From positions 1 through 6,611 of the forward strand of contig JAFOFS010000165.1 of assembly GCA_017387165.1 (NCBI GenBank): a DNA stretch of 6,611 nucleotides, written 5' to 3'. How positions within the stretch are numbered: position 1 is the first letter of the stretch; each line of letters starts with the position of its first letter. The notes beneath the pieces were generated by a model. It did no database searches and was not told the origin of the DNA. It saw nothing but the letters and a program-made list of their open reading frames with translations. Both the position numbers and the translations under genes were made by a program. Below, one piece after another: positions 1-5,438 of the stretch. The DNA is from Clostridia bacterium (lineage in GTDB: Bacteria > Bacillota > Clostridia > Oscillospirales > Acutalibacteraceae).

Positions 1-87
1 ACCGTGGTGCAAATTTATATTTTTCAAGTTATAAGCAGATAAAGTAATCCTGCAAACTTGACATCATAATCGTTCTTAACAGCCAGG

Positions 88-120
88 AAAAAGACCTTGT
101 CGTAAGACAAGGTCTTTTTT
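88..120. terminator. Bidirectional intrinsic terminator
   Basis: A perfect 14-bp stem (left arm 88-101, right arm 106-119) closes on a GTAA loop. It has an A-run on the left and a T6 run on the right, so it can stop transcription in both directions. On the minus strand it is the first terminator after the AraC regulator gene, 131 bases past its stop codon and beyond the hairpin array. On the plus strand it would serve whatever gene lies off the left edge. Confidence 0.9.
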
Positions 121-130
121 GGGGCTAAGT

Positions 131-247
131 GTGCCTTGCGGCACGAGTGAAATATCTTCGATATGAAATAGTTGCTTCGCAAATGTGACATATGCCTGCA
201 GCATATGTAAGGAACGAATTTCATTCTATTTCTCCGACGAAGTCGGA
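131..247. repeat. Array of five short intergenic palindromes
   Basis: Five small hairpins follow each other: GTGCC/GGCAC (131-144), ATATC/GATAT (152-164), TTGC/GCAA (172-182), ACATATGC/GCATATGT (188-208) and TCCGAC/GTCGGA (233-247). Several have a TTC or GAA triloop, and short TGAAAT-type linkers separate them (a TTTCAT in inverted sense occurs near 220). I associate such hairpin strings with intergenic regions of gut Clostridia, but cannot confirm copy number here. The array starts right after the terminator at 88-120 and ends three bases from the stop codon of the regulator gene, so it forms that gene's 3' untranslated region. Confidence 0.7.
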
Positions 248-250
248 AGA

Positions 251-1000
251 TCACGCATCCTCGTTTTGCAAAGCGTGTAAAAGAGAAGCGGCGTCGGAAT
301 ACCCCACCTCATTGGCAATTTGAGAAATACTCATTCCGGATTCCCGAAGGCAGCGTGCGGTTCGCAACCGAATGTTTTTAATATAAGCATAGGGCGTTGT
401 TCCGACAATCAGATGAAAATGCCGGATAAAGCCATCGGGGCTCATATAACATTTGCGTGCGAGTTCTTTCACCGACAGTTTATCGTGTAAATGATTATGA
501 ATGATTTCAAGTGATTTTGTGACAACCTTATCGGAGATTCTTTGGACGTTATTTTCCTTTGCGATTTGATTGACTAAGTAAATCACGCTCATTTTGCAAA
601 GCTCAAAAAAAGTCCGATCGCTGTGTAGGGCAGAAAGATCACAATGTCTGCTCATTGTCCCGCCTGCAGTAAACACAGATAAAGCGGATAAAATTTTTGT
701 ATCCTCGTTTACCGGAATATGGAGGATCTCGTTTGTGATAAACGGAGGGATCAGTTCAAAATCGATATAGGTATGTTTAATGGGGTCGTTCGGATCGCTA
801 AAGGGAGCAAAATTTACCGTGTATGAAATAAAATAAAGATGGTTGGGCAACAACGGATACTTTTCGCCATTGTGCCGGTACCCGCCTTTTCCCGAATGAA
901 TGAAATAAAGCCGGTTAATGCCGATGTGTTCGGTGCAGTGCCATGAATTTGTCGGCGCCACGCTTGTTCCGTAGCAAATGATACGACCAATACTTTCCAT
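251..1000 (-). CDS. AraC-family transcriptional regulator, C-terminus apparently truncated
   Basis: This is a 249-residue predicted cytoplasmic DNA-binding regulator. The N-terminal half (about residues 25-110) resembles the cupin-type sugar-sensing domain of AraC proteins, with a histidine-rich early stretch and a run like YRHNGEKYPLLPNHLYFI. The C-terminal part carries the AraC helix-turn-helix pair: helix-turn-helix 1 around 176-197 (LSVKELARKCYMSPDGFIRHF) and helix-turn-helix 2 starting around 224 (ISQIANEVGYSDA). After GYSDA the family consensus F[ST]R.FK[KR] is lost and the protein stops 11 residues later, about 15 short of normal; a neighbouring frame reads FTRFAKR at the right place, suggesting a frameshift. 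The start at 1000 is chosen because TGGAGG lies five to six bases upstream; an in-frame ATG 36 codons earlier has no ribosome site. It is divergent from the fucosidase gene, which it probably controls. It may be a decaying gene. Confidence 0.85.
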   Translation of the reverse strand: MESIGRIICYGTSVAPTNSWHCTEHIGINRLYFIHSGKGGYRHNGEKYPLLPNHLYFISYTVNFAPFSDPNDPIKHTYIDFELIPPFITNEILHIPVNEDTKILSALSVFTAGGTMSRHCDLSALHSDRTFFELCKMSVIYLVNQIAKENNVQRISDKVVTKSLEIIHNHLHDKLSVKELARKCYMSPDGFIRHFHLIVGTTPYAYIKNIRLRTARCLRESGMSISQIANEVGYSDAASLLHALQNEDA

Positions 1001-1023
1001 TTTTCCTCCAAGTCGATTATTGA

Positions 1024-1049
1024 CAATGTTATGCCTAACTCTGACATTG
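1024..1049. promoter_or_regulatory. Candidate operator, inverted repeat in the regulator-fucosidase gap
   Basis: CAATGT (1024-1029) and ACATTG (1044-1049) form an inverted repeat with 14 bases between the arms and centres 20 bases apart, close to two helical turns. The right arm overlaps the -35 box of the fucosidase promoter. A direct repeat TTGACA/TTGACG (1020-1025 and 1047-1052) overlaps the same region. Either could be a binding site for the AraC regulator. AraC proteins usually bind direct repeats, so the exact site is uncertain. Confidence 0.3.
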
Positions 1050-1075
1050 ACGATTTTCGGCTTAAAAATTATAAT
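1047..1075 (+). promoter_or_regulatory. Sigma-A promoter of the alpha-L-fucosidase gene
   Basis: A TTGACG -35 box (1047-1052), a 17-base spacer and a perfect TATAAT -10 box (1070-1075) predict a start near 1082. The leader would be about 59 bases, ending in AGGAGG at 1131-1136. The near-consensus quality suggests that control is by repression or by competition with the opposing promoter at 1099-1127, rather than a strict need for activation. Confidence 0.75.
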
Positions 1076-1098
1076 TGGATTAGAATTTAATCGGTACA

Positions 1099-1127
1099 AT
1101 TTTAACAAATAGGTAGATATTTGTCAA
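1099..1127 (-). promoter_or_regulatory. Sigma-A promoter of the AraC regulator gene
   Basis: On the minus strand, TTGACA (1122-1127) and TAAAAT (1099-1104) are separated by exactly 17 bases, giving a start near 1092 and a leader of about 90 bases to the ATG at 1000. Its start lies about 10 bases downstream of the plus-strand start near 1082, so the two transcripts would overlap at their 5' ends and the two polymerases could not bind together. Confidence 0.7.
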
Positions 1128-1140
1128 TACAGGAGGTTTT

Positions 1141-2124
1141 ATGGTTACTCTTGAGGAAAACCAAAAATGGTTTAAGGAAGCAAGAATGGGCTTGATGATC
1201 CATTGGGGACTCTACAGCATTCTTGGCGGCGAATGGAACGGACAAAGAATCAAAACCATCGGCGAATGGGCGATGCACCGTTTTCAGATCAACATCAAGG
1301 AATATGAATTGCTTGCCGATATTTTTAATCCCATTTACTTTAATGCCGAGGAATGGGTGCGGCTTGCTAAAGAGGCGGGCATGGAATACATTGTGGTAAC
1401 GAGCAAGCACCATGATGGATTCTGCCTTTTTCAATCGGATGTTGACGACTACAATTCAGCAGATGGTTCTCCCTTTGGCAGAGATATTATCGCCGAGATC
1501 GCCGAAGCGTGTAAAAAGTATGACTTGAAGCTTGGTCTGTATTATTCTCAGTGCCTGGATTGGCATGAATGGCATGGCGCCGGATACACGGAAATGTCCT
1601 ATCATGAGGGACGAGAAGAGATGTGTTATTGGGGAAATACATGGGATTTTCCGGATAATGAACAGAAAGATTACCGCATCTGTTTTGAAAAGAAAATAAA
1701 GCCACAGCTTAAAGAAATTCTCACAAAATACGGCGATTTATGCTTGATTTGGTTTGATACACCAATGGCCGAACAAACAAAGGAGCAAGCGCAGGAGCTT
1801 TATGATATGGTGCGCCAATATCAGCCGGGTTGTTTGGTGAACACCAGACTCGGAAACGGCCTGGGCGACTATGTTTCCTGCGGAGATAATACACTCCCGG
1901 AGACCTATACGGAAGCGTTGATGGAATCGCCGATTACCCTCAACAAGACTTGGGGATACAAGAGCTTTGATAACGATTGGAAATCGGCAGAAAGTGTCTT
2001 GGACATCCTGCAGAAGTGCAATGGCTGCGGCGCCAATCTGCTTTTGAACGTAGGACCGGATTTTCTTGGCAGAATTCCTGCTCCCGCTGTCGATATTTTG
2101 CGAGAACTCGGTAGAAAATTATAA
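1141..2124 (+). CDS. Alpha-L-fucosidase, GH29 family, cytoplasmic
   Basis: This 327-residue enzyme is predicted to release alpha-L-fucose from oligosaccharides by the retaining mechanism of GH29. Family marks seen are GLMIHWGLYS (residues 17-26, with His21), SKHHDGFCLF (88-97), IWFDTP (203-208, where Asp206 is the expected nucleophile), GDNTLPE (248-254), an ME-x-x-ITLNKTWGY block (261-273) and LLNVGPDFLGRIP (301-313). The acid/base is not certain from sequence alone; Glu262 or Glu254 are candidates. The protein ends just after the (beta/alpha)8 catalytic domain, so it lacks the C-terminal beta-sandwich of longer members (often above 400 residues). No signal peptide or membrane segment is present, so it should act on short sugars already inside the cell. 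AGGAGG lies four bases before the ATG. The divergent AraC regulator and the downstream GH127-like gene suggest a shared glycan substrate. Confidence 0.93.
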   Translation: MVTLEENQKWFKEARMGLMIHWGLYSILGGEWNGQRIKTIGEWAMHRFQINIKEYELLADIFNPIYFNAEEWVRLAKEAGMEYIVVTSKHHDGFCLFQSDVDDYNSADGSPFGRDIIAEIAEACKKYDLKLGLYYSQCLDWHEWHGAGYTEMSYHEGREEMCYWGNTWDFPDNEQKDYRICFEKKIKPQLKEILTKYGDLCLIWFDTPMAEQTKEQAQELYDMVRQYQPGCLVNTRLGNGLGDYVSCGDNTLPETYTEALMESPITLNKTWGYKSFDNDWKSAESVLDILQKCNGCGANLLLNVGPDFLGRIPAPAVDILRELGRKL

Positions 2125-2151
2125 GAGCGAGGCATCCTACTCGTTTGTTTT
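2125..2151 (+). terminator. Weak candidate terminator after the fucosidase gene
   Basis: GAGCGAG (2125-2131) can pair with CTCGTTT (2140-2146) through seven pairs, two of them G-U, around an eight-base loop. GTTTTAT follows. It starts at the base after the stop codon. The stem is weak and the T-run is interrupted, so at most it attenuates. It fits with the next gene having its own promoter immediately downstream. Confidence 0.3.
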
Positions 2152-2161
2152 ATCCATCGCA

Positions 2162-2190
2162 TTGACTTCAGCATATTTATGAGCTATAAT
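2162..2190 (+). promoter_or_regulatory. Sigma-A promoter of the GH127-like gene
   Basis: TTGACT (2162-2167), a 17-base spacer and a perfect TATAAT (2185-2190) predict a start near 2197 and a leader of about 83 bases before the GTG at 2280. The GH127-like gene can therefore be transcribed independently of the fucosidase gene, or from both promoters. No clear repeat matching the candidate operator at 1024-1049 was seen here. The rest of the 155-base gap shows no gene. Confidence 0.7.
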
Positions 2191-2279
2191 TCAAAAAGAC
2201 GATGAAAAACGGAATCGTTTCAAAAGAGGACACGATAGCGGCTGACGGTGCATAGAAAGAATCAAAGCGAGGGATTACG

Positions 2280-3560
2280 GTGATTTTGCCTGTTGATAAA
2301 AAGGAATTGAACACGCGCATTGCGCTAAACTACCGTCGCCTGGCGGAAGGGGACTACTATCACATCAGCCGAGCGTTTTCTCCTCCGGACTACGAATGGT
2401 ACGCCGACAAAGAGGGGCGGGAATTGCTTGCTTTTGTGTGCCATTATAAGATCAACGGTGCTGAAATTCCCTGTATGGCACAACTGCTGGAGCAGATGGA
2501 AAAGCACGTAAATGCAGACGGGTATTTCGGCCCGATCTTTGGAGACAGAATTCACGAAGAACAGTTGTCGGGACATTCGTGGTTGTTGCGTGGCTTGTGC
2601 GAGCATTATGAATTGTTCGGCGATGCGTTTTGCAAACAGACGGTTTGCCGTGTGGTCGAAAATCTTTATCTTCCCAAAATCGGGAAGTTTTCCACCTATC
2701 CCGTTGATCGCGACACGCAGGATATGGGGGACGTTAGCGGCAGTCGCATCGGAACGATTCGCGACTGGATTCTGTCCAGTGACGTGGGATGTGCGTTTAT
2801 GAGCATTGACGGCCTGTCCCACGCTTACCGTCTGCTGAAGGACGAAAGACTCAAGCAATTGTTGGATGAGATGATTGCCGTGTATCTCGGCATCGACAAG
2901 GTGAGCTTAAAGGCACAGACACATTGCACCCTAACGGCGGCTCGCGGAATGCTTCGTATGTACCACGAAACCGGCGATCCGTACTATCGAAACGGTGCGG
3001 AATCGATTTTTGATTTGTATGTCAACGGCGGCGGAATGAGCGCCACCTATCAAAATTTGAACTGGTGGGGCAGACCGGACACCTGGACGGAGCCTTGCGC
3101 CATCGTGGATTCGTTGATTCTTGCGGCGGAGCTATACAAGGTGACCCGAAAGCCGGCATACCGAACGATCGCGGCGCGGGTTTATCATAACGGACTGGCT
3201 ACTGCTCAACGTTCGAACGGTGGTGCCGGAACGGATTCGGTGGTATTGGACGGCGTGGAGGATACGCTGTACGCGAAAATGTACGAGGCGTATTTCTGCT
3301 GTACCATGCGGTTGGCGGAAGGCTTATGGTATATACACGAAAATCCGGAGCTCTTTTATGCGGAAACAGAGGGCACGGTTAAAAAACAGGGACGTATGTA
3401 TGCTGACGGTGATCGGTTGTATGCCGAGGTGACCGGCGGGGCAGAAGCGTACGCCGAAACGATGGTTCAAGTGGATGGGCACAGTCTGTCGCCACTCGTC
3501 AAATATTATAAGATCCCGGACGAAACGATCGCCGTTTCCAAGCAGAAAATTCTGTTTTAA
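2280..3560 (+). CDS. GH127/DUF1680-like glycoside hydrolase, short and atypical
   Basis: This 426-residue, probably cytoplasmic protein has the all-helical repeat character of an (alpha/alpha)6 barrel (for example SWLLRGLCEHYELFGD at 100-115). It carries the two landmarks of the beta-L-arabinofuranosidase family GH127: a Glu-x-Cys site (E271, C273, in TEPCAIVDSLILAAELY) and a Cys-Cys pair (C340-C341, in AYFCCTMRLAEGLW). In the characterised Bifidobacterium enzyme HypBA1 these residues bind zinc and supply the cysteine nucleophile. Differences are clear. The segment before the Glu-x-Cys reads GGGMSATYQNLNWW where typical members carry a Glu acid/base, here apparently Gln258 or Asn259. Only 85 residues follow the Cys pair, so the C-terminal beta domain is largely absent (HypBA1 is about 658 residues). 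The GTG start is supported by GAGGG six bases upstream. Its substrate cannot be named: GH127 relatives also act on unusual pectic sugars. Confidence 0.75.
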   Translation: MILPVDKKELNTRIALNYRRLAEGDYYHISRAFSPPDYEWYADKEGRELLAFVCHYKINGAEIPCMAQLLEQMEKHVNADGYFGPIFGDRIHEEQLSGHSWLLRGLCEHYELFGDAFCKQTVCRVVENLYLPKIGKFSTYPVDRDTQDMGDVSGSRIGTIRDWILSSDVGCAFMSIDGLSHAYRLLKDERLKQLLDEMIAVYLGIDKVSLKAQTHCTLTAARGMLRMYHETGDPYYRNGAESIFDLYVNGGGMSATYQNLNWWGRPDTWTEPCAIVDSLILAAELYKVTRKPAYRTIAARVYHNGLATAQRSNGGAGTDSVVLDGVEDTLYAKMYEAYFCCTMRLAEGLWYIHENPELFYAETEGTVKKQGRMYADGDRLYAEVTGGAEAYAETMVQVDGHSLSPLVKYYKIPDETIAVSKQKILF

Positions 3561-3594
3561 TCGCGCCTGTCGTTTCCCGACAAATTCAAAAAAC

Positions 3595-3636
3595 AAAAAC
3601 ATACCCCCGTTCAGCCGAACGGGGGTATGTTTTTTT
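3595..3636. terminator. Bidirectional terminator between convergent genes
   Basis: A perfect 18-bp stem (3595-3612 with 3617-3634) with an AGCC loop has five G-C pairs in a row in its middle. It is flanked by A and T runs, so it works in both directions. It ends transcription of the GH127-like gene, 34 bases after its stop, and of the SulP gene, which ends four bases away on the other strand. Confidence 0.93.
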
Positions 3637-3639
3637 GAT

Positions 3640-5328
3640 TTATCGCACGCTTGCTTTTTCCAGCGCTTCGTCGATATGGGCGCAGAAATTGTCCTCGCCG
3701 ACCTTGTCGTAGAAGCCGGATTTGCGCATAACCGCCAGCGGTTGCTCGTTGACGTGGGAGAGGATCAGCCGCACGTCCTGCTTGTTGCATTTCTCATACA
3801 GATGCTCCAGCGCGTTGAGCGCGGTGGAATCCAGCGACGGCACGGCGCGCATCCGCAAGATCAGCGTGTGGGTGTAATCCTTGAGCATAATGGTCGGAAT
3901 CTTATCGGCGGCGCCGAAGAACAGCGGTCCGCTGATCTCGTACACGCGCACGTCCCTCGGCACGACGCGCAGGTCGATGCCGTCGGCGTCGTTTTCGGGA
4001 TCGATGTAGGTCCAGCCGTTGACCGAGGTCTCGTCGCTCATCCGCTTCATAAACAGCAGAGCCGTCAGCACCATACCGACCGCGATCGCGACCACCAGGT
4101 CGAACACGACGGTCAGCACGAAGGTGACCACCAAAATGAGAATGTCGCTTTTCGGTGCCGTTTTGGTGATGCGAACGAACTTTTTCCACTCACTCATATT
4201 GTACGCTACCATAAACAGGATGGCGGCGATGGTCGGCATCGGGATCAGTCCTGCGTACGGCATCAGGAACAGCAGCACCAGCAGCAGGACGACCGCGTGT
4301 ACCATACCGGCCACCGGCGTTTTGCCGCCGTTTTTGGCGTTGGCGGCGGTGCGAGCGATGGCACCGGTTGCCGGAATACCGCCGAACAGCACCGAGGCGA
4401 TGTTGCCGATGCCCTGACCGACCAGCTCGGCGTTGGAGTTGTGTCGGGAGTTGATCATACCGTCCGCCACCACGCAGGAGAGCAACGATTCAATGGCGGC
4501 CAGCACCGCGATGGTGAGCGCATCGGGCAGCACCGCTGCAATCTTGTCAAAGCTGAAATTCATACCGGCGAAATCCACCTTCGGCAGACCCGACGGGATG
4601 GTGTACAGGTCGCGGATGGTGTACACTCCCTCCTCGAAGCCGGGGAGGAACGCGACCATCAGCGCACCGACCAGCACCGCCACCAGCGACGGCGGCACCC
4701 GTTTTTCCAGCTTCGGATCCACGATGAGGATGGCGAGGCTGACGACGCCGACCACCAGCGCCTGCCACGAAAAGCTGCCGATCGCGGCAATGTTTGCCTC
4801 GATCTTTTCGATGGTTCCGATCGGCTTGACGCCGTCGGCGTAGGTCAGGCCGAGGAAATCCTTGATCTGCCCGATGAGAATGATGAGGGCGATACCCGAG
4901 GTAAAGCCGGTGGTGATGGTGTGGGGGATAAATTTAATGAGCGAGCCAAAGCGGAACACGCCCATCAGAATCAGCAGCACACCGGCGAGGATGGTGGCGA
5001 TAAACAGACCGTCCATTCCCTGCGCCGCGACGATACCCGCCACGATGGAGGCAAACGCCGCCGTCGGACCGGCAATCTGGATGCGGCTGCCGCCGAACAG
5101 CGACACGCAGAAGCCTGCCGCAATGGCGGTGTAGATACCGCAGGCAGGGGCCACGCCGGAGGCAAGCGCCAGCGCGATGGAAAGCGGCAGCGCAATGATG
5201 GCGACGATGACGCCGGCGATCAGGTCCTTGGTGAACTGCGCGAACGAATAGTTCTTCATAACCGAGAAGAACTTAGGCTTCAAATAAAAACTTTTCAAAC
5301 TCAACATCTCCTTTTTGCCGTCAATCAT
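3640..5328 (-). CDS. SulP-family anion transporter with STAS domain
   Basis: This is a 562-residue integral membrane protein of the SulP (SLC26-like) family, which moves sulfate, bicarbonate or other anions; the ion cannot be read from sequence. Hydrophobic segments run from about residue 36 to 425. Family marks are SGVAPACGIYTAI (58-70), GGSRIQIAGPTAAFASIVAG (79-98), AAIESLLSCVVADGM (277-291) and ELVGQGIGNIASVLFGGIPATGAIARTAAN (301-330). The cytoplasmic STAS domain covers about 455-560 and includes VPSLDSTAL (497-504), matching the Asp-Ser region of anti-sigma antagonist-like domains. Length and domain order are normal. The start is ambiguous. ATG at 5328 has AAGGA six to seven bases upstream, but a promoter -10 box overlaps it. 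A TTG at 5298, nine bases after GGAG, is the main alternative; ATG at 5361 has no ribosome site. The coding strand is strongly GC-rich, unlike the island to its left. It is divergent from the phosphoesterase gene. Confidence 0.93.
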   Translation of the reverse strand: MIDGKKEMLSLKSFYLKPKFFSVMKNYSFAQFTKDLIAGVIVAIIALPLSIALALASGVAPACGIYTAIAAGFCVSLFGGSRIQIAGPTAAFASIVAGIVAAQGMDGLFIATILAGVLLILMGVFRFGSLIKFIPHTITTGFTSGIALIILIGQIKDFLGLTYADGVKPIGTIEKIEANIAAIGSFSWQALVVGVVSLAILIVDPKLEKRVPPSLVAVLVGALMVAFLPGFEEGVYTIRDLYTIPSGLPKVDFAGMNFSFDKIAAVLPDALTIAVLAAIESLLSCVVADGMINSRHNSNAELVGQGIGNIASVLFGGIPATGAIARTAANAKNGGKTPVAGMVHAVVLLLVLLFLMPYAGLIPMPTIAAILFMVAYNMSEWKKFVRITKTAPKSDILILVVTFVLTVVFDLVVAIAVGMVLTALLFMKRMSDETSVNGWTYIDPENDADGIDLRVVPRDVRVYEISGPLFFGAADKIPTIMLKDYTHTLILRMRAVPSLDSTALNALEHLYEKCNKQDVRLILSHVNEQPLAVMRKSGFYDKVGEDNFCAHIDEALEKASVR

Positions 5329-5355
5329 TATAATTCCTTTTATTATAAATGTAAA
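5327..5355 (-). promoter_or_regulatory. Sigma-A promoter of the SulP gene
   Basis: On the minus strand, TTTACA (5350-5355) and a perfect TATAAT (5327-5332) are 17 bases apart, placing the transcript start near 5320. The -10 box overlaps the ATG at 5328, so if this promoter is the main one translation must begin further in, at 5307 or 5298. A second TATAAT on the same strand at 5342-5347 has no convincing -35 box, but would keep the ATG at 5328 inside the transcript. Confidence 0.5.
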
Positions 5356-5392
5356 GACCATTTTTGGGTGTTTGGGGTGCAGGAATGGTCTT
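5354..5392. promoter_or_regulatory. Candidate shared operator, perfect inverted repeat between divergent promoters
   Basis: AAGACCATT (5354-5362) and AATGGTCTT (5384-5392) form a perfect 9-bp inverted repeat with 21 bases between them and centres 30 bases apart, close to three helical turns. The left arm overlaps the -35 box of the SulP promoter by two bases, and the right arm overlaps the -35 box of the phosphoesterase promoter by two bases. The placement is symmetrical. A dimeric regulator bound here would block or touch both promoters. No regulator gene is adjacent. As plus-strand RNA the arms could also form an extended stem with G-U pairs, but there is no T-run, so it is not a terminator. 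Confidence 0.5.
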
Positions 5393-5419
5393 GCGTTTCG
5401 TCGGGGAAGATGGTATAAT
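5391..5419 (+). promoter_or_regulatory. Sigma-A promoter of the metallophosphoesterase gene, extended -10
   Basis: TTGCGT (5391-5396), a 17-base spacer and TATAAT (5414-5419) preceded by TGG form an extended -10 promoter. The weak -35 box is compensated by the TG motif. The start would be near 5426, which leaves a leader of only about 13 bases with GGAGG (5426-5430) at its very beginning. Confidence 0.6.
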
Positions 5420-5438
5420 GATGGCGGAGGCGAGTCTG

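Noticed and set aside
3..47. Possible C-terminal tail (RGANLYFSSYKQIK) of a plus-strand gene entering from the left edge
   Set aside because: Only 14 codons are visible, no family can be recognised, and the other two plus frames also stop by base 47. The downstream terminator makes it possible but does not prove it.
131..247. The hairpin string as a CRISPR array
   Set aside because: The units differ in sequence and length, are far too short, and have no repeated 25-35 base unit with unique spacers.
24..254. A 76-codon minus-strand frame crossing the hairpin array and the terminator
   Set aside because: It runs through structured non-coding DNA and a strong terminator, and its only start is a GTG inside the regulator's end. 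It may be a remnant frame of the regulator but is not a separate gene.
2191..2279. The leader before the GH127-like gene as a riboswitch
   Set aside because: Only a 5-bp hairpin (AAACG/CGTTT near 2209-2220) is visible, with no conserved aptamer core or terminator/antiterminator pair.
3475..5418. A very long open frame (647 codons) on the plus strand opposite the SulP gene
   Set aside because: The translation is rich in His, Gln, Arg, Asp and Gly with no recognisable domain, which is typical of the antisense of a GC-rich gene. The minus strand encodes a clear, full-length SulP protein.
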